Part shown: one piece after another, positions 16,969 to 25,568 of the stretch
Position numbering within the stretch: the stretch's first letter is position 1
Layout: each line of letters begins with the position of its first letter
NCBI RefSeq assembly: GCF_020295405.1
Contig: NZ_JADEYP010000005.1
Coordinates: forward strand, 1 to 64,000
Direction of reading: 5' to 3'
DNA length: 64,000 nucleotides
Source: Sphingobacterium bovistauri
Lineage (GTDB): Bacteria > Bacteroidota > Bacteroidia > Sphingobacteriales > Sphingobacteriaceae
The notes under the pieces: generated by a model
Told to the model about the DNA's origin: nothing
The model's input: only the letters and a program-made list of their open reading frames with translations
Database searches by the model: none
Program-made: the position numbers and the translations under genes

Positions 16969-17964
16969 TTAAGCCATTTCTTCAGAGAAATTATATTTTA
17001 TATCCTCGAGCACTTCGAGGATATCTTTTTCAGAAGATAAACTAACCAATTTCATGCGTCGTTCTTTAAAATTCGGAATGCCTTTGAAATAATTGGAATA
17101 ATGTCTTCGCATTTCAAAAATACCTAATTTATCACCTTTCCACTCAATGGATTTAGTTAAGTGCGTTTTACAAACTTCGACACGTTCAGCAATGGTAGGG
17201 CCTGCTAGTCGTTCCCCAGTTTCGAAAAAGTGTTTTATTTCTCTAAAAATCCAAGGATAACCAATAGCTGCGCGTCCAATCATGATACCGTCTACTTCAT
17301 ATTCTTTGCGCCATGCCGCTGCTTTTTCAACAGAATCTACATCACCATTTCCAAATATCGGGATTTTTATGCGTGGATTCTTTTTGACGTCACGAATCAT
17401 GCTCCAATCTGCTTCGCCTTTGTAGAGTTGAGCCCTAGTTCGTCCATGTATAGCTAATGCTTTGATACCTACGTCTTGCAATCTTTCGGCTACTTCATAG
17501 ACGTTTTTGGTATTGTCGTCCCAGCCTAAACGTGTTTTGACAGTAACGGGAAGATGTGTAGCCTCTACCACGGCTTTGGTCATTGCGACCATCCTATCAA
17601 TGTCTTGTAATAGAGAAGATCCGGCACCTTTACATACTACTTTTTTTACAGGACAGCCGTAATTGATATCTATTAAATCTGGGTTAGCTTTAGTGCAGAT
17701 CTCAGCGGATAGGCGCATACTTTCGATATCACCGCCAAATATTTGAATACCAATAGGTCTTTCGTACTCAAATATATCTAGCTTTTGAAGAGATTTTGCG
17801 GCATCGCGGATTAATCCTTCGGAAGAGATAAATTCTGTATACATTAAATCAACCCCACTTTGTTTACATACGTAACGGAAGGGAGGATCGCTGACATCTT
17901 CCATGGGAGCCAACAATAAAGGGAACTCACCAAGGTCAATATTTTCACCTATTTTCACTGACAT
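16969..17964 (-). CDS. dusB: tRNA-dihydrouridine synthase B
   Basis: 331 residues of the flavin-dependent Dus family: LLLAPMEDVSDPPFRYVC at the N-terminus, DINYGCPVKKVVCKGAGSSLL carrying the catalytic Cys region, KTRLGWDD, AIHGRTRAQLYKGEADW (FMN-phosphate region) and GNGDVDS/IMIGRAAIGYPWIF. It reduces uridine to dihydrouridine in tRNA. A TATTTTTG element 5 bases upstream of the ATG suggests a leaderless or nearly leaderless transcript. It is downstream of trpC but has its own candidate promoter. Confidence 0.92.
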   Translation of the reverse strand: MSVKIGENIDLGEFPLLLAPMEDVSDPPFRYVCKQSGVDLMYTEFISSEGLIRDAAKSLQKLDIFEYERPIGIQIFGGDIESMRLSAEICTKANPDLIDINYGCPVKKVVCKGAGSSLLQDIDRMVAMTKAVVEATHLPVTVKTRLGWDDNTKNVYEVAERLQDVGIKALAIHGRTRAQLYKGEADWSMIRDVKKNPRIKIPIFGNGDVDSVEKAAAWRKEYEVDGIMIGRAAIGYPWIFREIKHFFETGERLAGPTIAERVEVCKTHLTKSIEWKGDKLGIFEMRRHYSNYFKGIPNFKERRMKLVSLSSEKDILEVLEDIKYNFSEEMA

Positions 17965-17968
17965 TTGG

Positions 17969-17976
17969 CAAAAATA
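17969..17976 (-). promoter_or_regulatory. candidate -7 promoter element for dusB
   Basis: The minus strand reads TATTTTTG, a TAnnTTTG match ending 5 bases before the dusB ATG. If used, transcription would start at or next to the start codon. The AT-rich context makes a chance match possible. Confidence 0.35.
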
Positions 17977-18040
17977 AGTAAATAAATATGTTTATGGTAA
18001 AGTTCCCTTTATTTGTGAATATTCTCTGACTTAGTATTTA

Positions 18041-18823
18041 TTAGAGTTGATCTACGAATTCTCGGATTGCCAATACTGGATTAGTAGTTTTCATAAAATT
18101 TTCACCAATTAAGAAACTATTAAAGCCTTTGCTTTTTAAGTCTTTGATCGTAGATGGGGCAGATATTCCGCTTTCCGATACTTTAATGTACGAATCAGGA
18201 ATCTGATTTACTAGTTCATATGAATGCTCTAAAGAAACAGAAAAGTCTTTCAAATTTCTGTTGTTAACTCCAATGGCATCTATTTCTGGAAAAATGTTTT
18301 GTAACAATTCTTCTTTATTATGTACTTCTAAAAGTACATTTAGTCCTAGAGATTTGGCATATTTAGAAAAAGACTGCACTTCATCAGGTGTTAGACATGC
18401 AGCGATTAGTAAAATGATGTCTGCTCCATAAGCCTTAGCTTCCGCGATCTGGTAAGTGTCAACTATAAATTCTTTTCTTAGTAATGGTATTGTCAATACT
18501 TCTCTTGCTTCTGTCAAATCATCTAATGAACCTTGGAAAAAGTCTGGATCAGTCAATACCGATATGGCTGATGCTCCAGCATCTTGATATCCTTTTACGA
18601 CATCTTTTACTGTTGAAGTTCCATTGATGAGACCTTTTGATGGCGATGCACGTTTGTATTCGGCAATAATGCCCGTGCGTTCAGGGTTTGACACCGAATC
18701 TTTAAGTGAATAACAAGTCCTGTTGAAAAGTGGATATTGCTCCAGTTGATCTATTGACACCTTGTTTTTGGCCTCTGCAACCTCTATTTTCTTTTTTTCT
18801 ACAATTTTGTCTAGAATAGTCAT
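18041..18823 (-). CDS. trpC: indole-3-glycerol phosphate synthase
   Basis: 260 residues, a normal single-domain TrpC (no TrpF fusion). MTILDKIVEKKKIEVAEAK is the N-terminal extension, and IIAEYKRASPSKG holds the catalytic Lys. LRKEFIVDTYQIAEA, LLEVHNKEEL, GVNNRNLKDFSV and SESGISAPSTI mark the TIM-barrel strands with the expected Lys, Glu, Asn and Ser. It forms indole-glycerol phosphate in tryptophan synthesis. It is 5 bases after trpG. trpD, trpF, trpB and trpA are not in this cluster. Confidence 0.93.
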   Translation of the reverse strand: MTILDKIVEKKKIEVAEAKNKVSIDQLEQYPLFNRTCYSLKDSVSNPERTGIIAEYKRASPSKGLINGTSTVKDVVKGYQDAGASAISVLTDPDFFQGSLDDLTEAREVLTIPLLRKEFIVDTYQIAEAKAYGADIILLIAACLTPDEVQSFSKYAKSLGLNVLLEVHNKEELLQNIFPEIDAIGVNNRNLKDFSVSLEHSYELVNQIPDSYIKVSESGISAPSTIKDLKSKGFNSFLIGENFMKTTNPVLAIREFVDQL

Positions 18824-18828
18824 TGTAC

Positions 18829-19569
18829 TTATTTTAACCAGTTAGCAATTAATAGTTTACCGTTATCCGTTAAGACTGATTCGGGGTGGAATTGCATTCC
18901 ACGTACATCGTATTCTTTGTGTGTTAATGCCATTATAATTCCATTTTCGTCAACCGCAGTGATTTTGATCGTATCAGGTAGGCTTTTTTCTTCCACTGCC
19001 CAAGAATGGTAACGTCCTATTTTGGAATCGGAAGGGAAATTTTTGAACAATTTCTCTTCTTTGTCTGTGACAATAATGTTGGATGAGATGCCGTGAAGAG
19101 GTTTAGGAAGATTAAATAGTTTGCCGCCAAACACCTCTGCAATAGCCTGTTGCCCAAGGCAGATCCCTAAAATACTTTTTGTCGCAGCATAAGTTTTAAT
19201 CACATCCATCAATAAGCCAGCTTCTTCTGGGATACCTGGGCCTGGGGATAATAATATTTTGTCAAATTGTTCCACGTAAGCGAGTTCAAATTTGTCATTA
19301 CGTACTACTTCATACTCCTGATTAAGCTCTTGGAGTAAATGAACGAGGTTGTATGTAAAAGAGTCATAGTTATCAATGACTAGTATTTTATTTTTATTCA
19401 TCTGCTGTAAAGCGTCTTTTTTTATTATAGAATCAATCTGTATGAATTCTTTTTGTTTTTTAGTGTATTTAGCTTTCAACTCTTCTAATTCAGCAATACG
19501 CTTTTCAATTGTCTCGAGTGACTGCTCAAAATGACTGACTTCTGTGCAATATTCTAATGGGCGGATCAT
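18829..19569 (-). CDS. trpG: anthranilate synthase glutamine amidotransferase subunit, with N-terminal extension
   Basis: The class-I amidotransferase domain starts at residue 57 (MNKNKILVIDNYDSFTYNLV; base 19401) and has the oxyanion loop LSPGPGIPEEAG, the nucleophile in GICLGQQAIAE, and the GMQFHPES catalytic His/Glu. That part is 190 residues, the normal TrpG length. The frame stays open for 56 more codons up to an ATG that overlaps the trpE stop as ATGA at 19566-19569. The extra piece is charged and helical (IEKRIAELEELKAKYTKKQK). Either the protein has a coiled-coil N-terminus coupled to trpE, or translation starts at 19401 after a 165-base spacer. Confidence 0.88.
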   Translation of the reverse strand: MIRPLEYCTEVSHFEQSLETIEKRIAELEELKAKYTKKQKEFIQIDSIIKKDALQQMNKNKILVIDNYDSFTYNLVHLLQELNQEYEVVRNDKFELAYVEQFDKILLSPGPGIPEEAGLLMDVIKTYAATKSILGICLGQQAIAEVFGGKLFNLPKPLHGISSNIIVTDKEEKLFKNFPSDSKIGRYHSWAVEEKSLPDTIKITAVDENGIIMALTHKEYDVRGMQFHPESVLTDNGKLLIANWLK

Positions 19570-20969
19570 ATTGTTTCTGCTAATTGTAAGGCTTTTCTTA
19601 AAGCGGCTATTTTATTATTTACTTCTTGTAGCTCTTTTTCAGGATCAGAGTCTAAGACAATACCCGCGCCAGCCTGATAATGCAATAGATTTTTTTTGCT
19701 CAAAAAGGATCGAATCATGATCGCATGATTAAAATCACCATCGAATCCCATGTAACCTATAGCTCCAGAATAAAATGAACGTTGTAGACCTTCGTAACGG
19801 TCAATCAACGTTAGAGCCATGTGTTTTGGTGCACCTGATAAAGTCCCGGCAGGATAAGTGTCACCAACGACATCAAATGGGTTGGCATTTTCATTTAATT
19901 TACCTGATACCTTGGATACCAAGTGGATAATGTGCGAATAATATTGAGCTTCTTTGTAAGATTTAACCTCTACATTGTGGCAATGTCGACTAAGATCATT
20001 ACGTGCTAGATCTACTAGCATCACATGTTCTGCAGATTCTTTTGGATCATTTTTCAAAGATTCGGCTATTTTTTCATCTTCCTCTAGATTGCCTGTTCGC
20101 TTGAATGTGCCGGCAATAGGATAGATTGTTGCTTCTCCTTTTTTGATGGTGATTTGTGCTTCTGGAGACGAACCAAAAAGTTTGAAGTCTCCATAATCGA
20201 AATAGAATAAGTACGGTGATGGATTTATCGAGCGCAAGGCACGGTACACGTTGAATTCATCACCAGAGAATGGGGTTGAAAAACCTCTAGAAGGAACAAT
20301 TTGAAACACATCACCTCTTTGGATATGTGTTTTCATCTTATTAACCAATGATTTGAAGTTCTCGTCTGTCATATTTGAACCCTCATCGCCTTGGATTTGA
20401 AACGAGTACTCTGGGAAATTTTTGTTTTGAATTAAATATTCTAATCGTTCCAAATCTGAAGACTCATTGTCTAGTAAATTTTCGAAAATGTATAGTTCAT
20501 TTCGAAAATGATCAATAGCTATTACGTATTTGTAGACATGGTATTGCATGAATGGAATTTGTCTCGCTTCATTGATTTCTGCAGTTAATTTGATGTCTTC
20601 AAAATGCTCAACAGTATCAAAGGTGAAATAACCGAATAGGCCATTGGAAATAATGTTAATATTGGGTAATTCTGTGTTTTGAAACGAGTTTCTAAATGCA
20701 GAAATTTCTTTTCTTAAGTTTATTTCAGTTGCTTTTTTTGTGTGCTTTGGTTGATTTGGATATGAAATGGTTAATTCTTGTTCATTTAAAATTATACTGG
20801 AAATAGATTCACAACAGATGTAACTGATATTGTTGTCACGACTATGGTATTCCGAACTTTCTAACAATAAACTATTCGGAAAAGTATCCCTCAATCTTAG
20901 ATAAATACTTACAGGTGTGGTGGTGTCTGCCAGTATTTTTTTATAATTAGTTTTAAATGAGTATCTCAT
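19566..20969 (-). CDS. trpE: anthranilate synthase component I
   Basis: 467 residues from the ATG at 20969; an ATG 21 bases earlier is open but close to the terminator T-run. The feedback motif LLES appears as NSLLLESSEYH, the Trp-binding site of TrpE. The chorismate-binding domain has QRGDVFQIVPSRGF, SPSPEAQ-like GSSPEAQI, PIAGTFKRTG, HVMLVDLARNDL and TYPAGTLSGAPKHMAL. With TrpG it makes anthranilate from chorismate. It is first in a trpEGC unit and sits behind a leader-peptide attenuator, so it should respond to charged tRNA-Trp as well as to tryptophan feedback. Confidence 0.95.
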   Translation of the reverse strand: MRYSFKTNYKKILADTTTPVSIYLRLRDTFPNSLLLESSEYHSRDNNISYICCESISSIILNEQELTISYPNQPKHTKKATEINLRKEISAFRNSFQNTELPNINIISNGLFGYFTFDTVEHFEDIKLTAEINEARQIPFMQYHVYKYVIAIDHFRNELYIFENLLDNESSDLERLEYLIQNKNFPEYSFQIQGDEGSNMTDENFKSLVNKMKTHIQRGDVFQIVPSRGFSTPFSGDEFNVYRALRSINPSPYLFYFDYGDFKLFGSSPEAQITIKKGEATIYPIAGTFKRTGNLEEDEKIAESLKNDPKESAEHVMLVDLARNDLSRHCHNVEVKSYKEAQYYSHIIHLVSKVSGKLNENANPFDVVGDTYPAGTLSGAPKHMALTLIDRYEGLQRSFYSGAIGYMGFDGDFNHAIMIRSFLSKKNLLHYQAGAGIVLDSDPEKELQEVNNKIAALRKALQLAETI

Positions 20970-21001
20970 ATTTTTATAATAAGTTATCAATAATAATAAA
21001 A

Positions 21002-21028
21002 AAGCCCGATGTATTATACATCGGGCTT
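21002..21028 (-). terminator. attenuator terminator hairpin of the trp operon
   Basis: On the minus strand the arms AAGCCCGATGTA (21028-21017) and TACATCGGGCTT (21013-21002) pair perfectly around TAA and run into TTTTTATTATTATT. It stands between the leader peptide and trpE, not at an operon end, so it works as an attenuator. Its 5' arm (CCCGATG, 21025-21019) can pair with CATCGGG (21090-21084) at the end of the leader ORF. Confidence 0.88.
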
Positions 21029-21090
21029 AATGGTTTTGGTTGATTTAATAAAAATGTTATGTCAATTACCAATAATGTGCTTACCCGATG
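21019..21090 (-). promoter_or_regulatory. antiterminator pairing of the trp attenuator
   Basis: CATCGGG at 21090-21084 covers the last codons of the leader peptide. It is complementary to CCCGATG at 21025-21019, the left arm of the terminator, with a G-U pair possible on each side. A second short helix can form between TTGG/TTGA (21072-21062) and TCAACCAA (21044-21037). A ribosome stalled on the Trp codons (21110-21105) leaves CATCGGG free. A ribosome at the stop codon (21083-21081) covers it and lets the terminator form. Confidence 0.75.
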
Positions 21091-21140
21091 CTTATAGCTT
21101 CAGACCACCACGAAAATTGATATGTGATATTCGATTTCAT
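21081..21140 (-). CDS. trpL: trp operon leader peptide with tandem Trp codons
   Basis: A 19-codon ORF encoding MKSNITYQFSWWSEAISIG, stop TAA. Trp is a rare residue, yet two consecutive TGG codons occur at positions 11-12, directly upstream of trpE and before an attenuator hairpin. That is the classic trpL design. The gap from the leader stop to the terminator arm is 52 bases. The gene is too short for normal gene finders. A TATTGTTTG element (21183-21175), near the promoter consensus with one extra spacer base, lies 34 bases before the ATG. Confidence 0.85.
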   Translation of the reverse strand: MKSNITYQFSWWSEAISIG

Positions 21141-21215
21141 TACTCTACAAATATTGAAATTAATTTTATAATTTCAAACAATAATTGAGAAAAAAATAAA
21201 AAATACTGTAATTAA

Positions 21216-21893
21216 TTAATCATTTAATAAGTCGGGCCTTCTTTCACGTGTTCTTGCGAGTTGCTGCTCATCTCTCCATTCGTTGATTTTTGCTTCATTA
21301 CCACTCAATAATATATCTGGTACGCGATGTCCTCTCCATTCTGCAGGGCGTGTATAAATAGGAGCATCTAGAAGACCGTCTTGAAACGAGTCTGATAATG
21401 CAGAAGTTTCGTCAGATAATACTCCGGGAATTAACCTTACTATAGCATCAACAACAATTGCAGCGGGAAGCTCACCTCCAGAAAGGACATAATCCCCTAT
21501 GGAAATTTCTTTCGTAACAAAGATATCTCGAATGCGCTGATCAATTCCTTTATAATGACCGCAAAGTATTATGATATTTTTTTTAGTAGAAAGATCATTC
21601 GCAATTTCTTGGTTAAGCGTAGTGCCATCTGGAGTCATATAGATGATTTCATCATAATCTCGCTCACTTTGCAGTTTTTCAATACATAAGGCAAAAGGCT
21701 CTATTTGCATCACCATGCCAGAACCACCGCCATAAGGGTAATCGTCTACAGATTTCTGTTTGTTAATCGCGTAGTCGCGAAGGTTGTGTACATGAATTTC
21801 AGATATTCCTTTCTTTTGTGCTCTCTGCAATATGGAGTGTGCAAATGGACTTTCTAGTAAAGAAGGTAATACTGTAATGATATCAAATCTCAT
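21216..21893 (-). CDS. trmD: tRNA (guanine-37-N1)-methyltransferase
   Basis: 225 residues, the usual SPOUT enzyme. [25 protein letters not shown] is the N-terminus, [14 protein letters not shown] the SAM-binding region, [13 protein letters not shown] and [24 protein letters not shown] the trefoil knot, and [21 protein letters not shown] the C-terminal tRNA part. It methylates G37 and prevents frameshifting. It is about 40 kb from rpsP and rimM, although the three are often one operon in other bacteria. Confidence 0.95.
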   Translation of the reverse strand: MRFDIITVLPSLLESPFAHSILQRAQKKGISEIHVHNLRDYAINKQKSVDDYPYGGGSGMVMQIEPFALCIEKLQSERDYDEIIYMTPDGTTLNQEIANDLSTKKNIIILCGHYKGIDQRIRDIFVTKEISIGDYVLSGGELPAAIVVDAIVRLIPGVLSDETSALSDSFQDGLLDAPIYTRPAEWRGHRVPDILLSGNEAKINEWRDEQQLARTRERRPDLLND

Positions 21894-21897
21894 GATA

Positions 21898-21905
21898 CAA
21901 AGATA
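21898..21905 (-). promoter_or_regulatory. -7 promoter element of trmD (leaderless arrangement)
   Basis: The minus strand reads TATCTTTG, an exact consensus match and identical to the rpsP element. It ends 5 bases before the trmD ATG, so the transcript would start at or within a base or two of the ATG. Confidence 0.55.
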
Positions 21906-22124
21906 GAAAAGATTGTAATGTAATTAATATGTCAAGATAGCAGAACTTGGAATTAACTTCTTAAAATGCTAATGTTTTGTTAATAATGAATTGTTCGAAA
22001 TAAAATTCTGAATTTCCTCTATTTTGTCGAATGAATGTTAATTAATCTAATACTTACGTATTTGTTATTTATCAAATGCTTTTTATTGATTTATTATAAT
22101 CAATGTGTTTTATTATTAAAAAAC

Positions 22125-22188
22125 TTGCAATAACAACTTCTATGTTATACATTTGCTATCCATTCTGTTAAAAAATGTTAAACAGAAT
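22125..22188 (+). promoter_or_regulatory. promoter and palindromic box of SusC/D pair 1
   Basis: TTGC (22125-22128) and TACATTTG (22148-22155) form a Bacteroidota -33/-7 promoter. It is followed by a perfect 8-base inverted repeat, ATTCTGTT and AACAGAAT, with an 11-base spacer (22162-22188). The same layout, spacing and nearly the same sequence occur before pair 2. About 150 bases of AT-rich leader separate it from the susC start. The remaining gap from 21906 holds nothing recognisable. Confidence 0.65.
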
Positions 22189-22341
22189 ATCCCTGCACTA
22201 ACTACTTATCTTATCTAGGTTAATGAAAAATGTATTATATATACAATTCATTAAATAGATTTTAGACTTTTTGACTACTCTTCTTAAATGTTGTATATGC
22301 AATTTTTTTAAAAGAAATTATTTAAAATAACTAATAAACAC

Positions 22342-25300
22342 ATGAAACAAAAGTTACTGAGTACTATGTTTGCGGTAGCTTGCATCGCAAGTTCATCGTA
22401 TGCACAAGAACGTCAAGTGAGTGGTAAAGTGACTTCAGCAGAGGGAACACCTATTGGTGGCGTTTCTATTTCTGTTGTAGGCACTACTATAGCTACACAG
22501 ACTGATGCGTCTGGTAGTTTTACTTTGATAGTGAGCCCTGGTGCAACTTTATCAGCTTCTTTTATAGGTTATGATTCGCAGCGTGTAAGCGTTGGTAATG
22601 CTTCTGTTATTTCTATTGTTTTAGAATCAGAAGATACGGCTTTAGAAGAGGTAGTAGTTACTGCATATGGTACGCAAACGAAAGAGTCTATTGCAGGGTC
22701 TATTTCTACCTTAAAAGCGAAAGATTTGGAGCAAATCCAATCAGCTAACGTTGTTCAGTCATTAGCAGGTAAAGTTGGTGGGGTTCAGATCAAATCGACA
22801 ACAGGTCAGCCCGGTGCTTCAGCGACAGTTCGTTTTAGAGGCTTGGGTTCTATTTCATCTTCTAATGAGCCATTGTATGTAGTTGACGGTGTTCCTTTTA
22901 ATGGTGATATCGCTTCTATTTCATCTCAAGATATCGAAGAGATGTCATTCTTGAAAGACGCTTCTGCAAATGCATTGTATGGATCAAGAGGTGCGAATGG
23001 TGTAATCATTATTACTACTAAAAAAGGGAAGAGAAAAGATGTGGTTGATATTAATTTTGAATCTCGCGCAGGATATAATTCAAGAGCAACTAAGGATTAC
23101 GCTTTTATCGAAGATCCTTCTGAATACTATCAATTAAGATGGCAAAGATTAAGACTTGGTGGTTTAGTGAGTGGTAATTCAGATTTAGATTCTCGTAATG
23201 ATGCAACAAATGGATTAGTTAAAGATTTAGGAATTAATATTTTTAATGTAGCAAATAATCAAATTGTTGATCCAACTTCAGGAGCTATAAATCCTGATGC
23301 GAAAGTTATGTACCAAGATAAATGGAGTGATTATTTATTTGATAACAGCATCCGTCACGAGCATTCATTAAATATCGGTTATGGTAATGATAAAGTTTCT
23401 ACTTTCTTATCTGGTAGTTATTTAAATGATGAAGGTTATGTTGTTAATTCTGGTTTTGATAGAATTGCGGCTAGAGCAAATGTGGAATTCCGTCCTTATG
23501 AATTTATTAAAGTTGGAGCAAATGTAAACTTTGCAGGTACAAAAGCTAAAGATCCTCAAGCAGGTAAAGACTCTGGTACTTATTCAAACCTATTCTCTTG
23601 GTCAAGAAGTGTAGCTCCTATATATCCTATTTTTGCTAGAGATGCTCAAGGTAATATTATCAGAAATGCTGATGGAAGAGAAATGTACGATTGGGGTAAA
23701 GGTGAAACAATTAATCCAGATGGATCAGCTTCATCAAGACCTTATAGTACTAATATGAACCCTTATGGTACCACATTATTAAATATCCAAAATAATGATA
23801 ATAAAAATGTAAGCTTAAGAGGTTATGCATCATTTGACTTTTTGAAGTATTTTAATTTCACGTACAATTTGGGTTATGATTATCAATCAGGTAACAGATT
23901 CAGATATGTAACAGGTGAAGGAGGTGATGGATTTGCGTATGGAGGTACAATAACGAATGCATTGACAAATAGTCAAACGTTGACAAACCAACAATTACTT
24001 AACTTCAATAAGAGCTTTGGTTTGCATACATTGGGCGTTATGGTTGGACATGAAACTTCTGATTATTCAAACAAAATGCTTTCAGGGTCAAAAACGAATA
24101 TCGTAATTCCTGACGAAGTGTTCATTTCTAATGCAAGTAAATTTAGTTCATTGAATGGTTATGAAGATCTATATAAAGTAGAGGGTTTCTTATCTAAAGT
24201 AAACTATAACTATTCAAATAGATACTTCGTTAATGCTTCATTCAGAAGAGATGGATCTTCTGTTTTTCATCCGGAGCACAGATGGGGTAACTTCTACGGT
24301 TTAGGAGCTGCTTGGAATGTAAGTAATGAAGATTTTATGTCAAATATTGAAGAGATTTCTAATTTGAAAATCAAGGCTTCTTACGGTGAGCAAGGTAATG
24401 ACAACTTATTCTATCCTGGATATGTAAGTATGGATCACAGATCTCATTTCGGATTTGGACGTAATTACACGCCATACATGGATCAGTATGAGATCACTGC
24501 AGATGCAGATGGTAACCCGTCTATCCGTCAGGTATATACAGGTACAAAAGATTTGAAGTGGGAAGTATCTAAAAACTTTAATACTGGTTTTGAATTAGGA
24601 TTATTTAACAACAGATTGAATGTTGATGCTGAATTCTTCATTCGTAAAGTATCTGATATGTTGTACAATTTCCCTCAGGCACCGTCTTCAGGTATTCCAG
24701 CTATCTCAAAAAATATCGGTGATATGAAAAACACTGGATTAGAGATCGCAATTAGCGGTGATGTGGTACGTACTGATGACTGGAATGTGAATTTGTGGGC
24801 GAATGCGACACATTATAAAAACAAAATTACAAGATTGCCTCAACCTTTTGTGTCAAGTATCTTCAGGTTTGTCGAAGGACAAAGTGCTTATACCTATTAC
24901 ATGAGAGAATTTGCAGGTGTTGATGATGCTTCGGGATTGGGTTCTTGGTTTGTAGGTGAAACTGATGCTATATCAAGTTTGTCGACAGGTGAAAAAACAA
25001 CTACACAAACACACTCTGCTGCAACTCAATTCTTGAGTGATAAAACAGCACACCCAGATGTATATGGTGGATTCGGTTTTGATGTAGCGTACAAAAAATT
25101 ATCATTCAACGCAGGTTTTGCTTACCAACTGGGTGGGTATGTGTATGATAATGTATACCAAGGATTCTTCGGTGAAGGTACAGGTATGGGTAGCTCTGGT
25201 GCTAATTACCATAAAGACGTTTACAATACTTGGACTCCTGAAAATCCTACTGCTTCTATGCCAGTATTATCTAGTGTAGATAAAACTCAATACGGAACGT

Positions 25301-25563
25301 CAGATATGTTCTTGATTTCGGCTAACTACCTAAGTTTAGAAAATGTAGGTGTGAACTACGATCTGACAAATAGTACATTCGAAAGAATAGGTATCAAAAA
25401 TGCGCGTTTAAGTTTAATGGGTAATAATCTATTCATGTTATCTAAACGTCAAGGTTTAGATCCAAGAATGATGCAATTAGGTGGCGCTTCAAATAATGGC
25501 TTATCATTAAATAGCTATTCATTATTGAGAAGTGTTTCATTAGGTCTAAACATTAAATTTTAA
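22342..25563 (+). CDS. SusC/RagA-type TonB-linked outer-membrane transporter, pair 1
   Basis: 1073 residues: signal peptide MKQKLLSTMFAVACIASSSYAQ, carboxypeptidase regulatory-like domain (about 23-100), TonB box-like region EEVVVTAYGTQ, SusC plug (about 110-230, with the family marker SFLKDASANALYGSRGANGVIIITTKKGK) and a barrel ending LGLNIKF. It imports a large nutrient together with the SusD lipoprotein encoded 5 bases downstream. No STN domain is present, so it is not tied to a FecI/FecR relay. The ligand is not predictable. Confidence 0.93.
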   Translation: MKQKLLSTMFAVACIASSSYAQERQVSGKVTSAEGTPIGGVSISVVGTTIATQTDASGSFTLIVSPGATLSASFIGYDSQRVSVGNASVISIVLESEDTALEEVVVTAYGTQTKESIAGSISTLKAKDLEQIQSANVVQSLAGKVGGVQIKSTTGQPGASATVRFRGLGSISSSNEPLYVVDGVPFNGDIASISSQDIEEMSFLKDASANALYGSRGANGVIIITTKKGKRKDVVDINFESRAGYNSRATKDYAFIEDPSEYYQLRWQRLRLGGLVSGNSDLDSRNDATNGLVKDLGINIFNVANNQIVDPTSGAINPDAKVMYQDKWSDYLFDNSIRHEHSLNIGYGNDKVSTFLSGSYLNDEGYVVNSGFDRIAARANVEFRPYEFIKVGANVNFAGTKAKDPQAGKDSGTYSNLFSWSRSVAPIYPIFARDAQGNIIRNADGREMYDWGKGETINPDGSASSRPYSTNMNPYGTTLLNIQNNDNKNVSLRGYASFDFLKYFNFTYNLGYDYQSGNRFRYVTGEGGDGFAYGGTITNALTNSQTLTNQQLLNFNKSFGLHTLGVMVGHETSDYSNKMLSGSKTNIVIPDEVFISNASKFSSLNGYEDLYKVEGFLSKVNYNYSNRYFVNASFRRDGSSVFHPEHRWGNFYGLGAAWNVSNEDFMSNIEEISNLKIKASYGEQGNDNLFYPGYVSMDHRSHFGFGRNYTPYMDQYEITADADGNPSIRQVYTGTKDLKWEVSKNFNTGFELGLFNNRLNVDAEFFIRKVSDMLYNFPQAPSSGIPAISKNIGDMKNTGLEIAISGDVVRTDDWNVNLWANATHYKNKITRLPQPFVSSIFRFVEGQSAYTYYMREFAGVDDASGLGSWFVGETDAISSLSTGEKTTTQTHSAATQFLSDKTAHPDVYGGFGFDVAYKKLSFNAGFAYQLGGYVYDNVYQGFFGEGTGMGSSGANYHKDVYNTWTPENPTASMPVLSSVDKTQYGTSDMFLISANYLSLENVGVNYDLTNSTFERIGIKNARLSLMGNNLFMLSKRQGLDPRMMQLGGASNNGLSLNSYSLLRSVSLGLNIKF

Positions 25564-25568
25564 TCACA

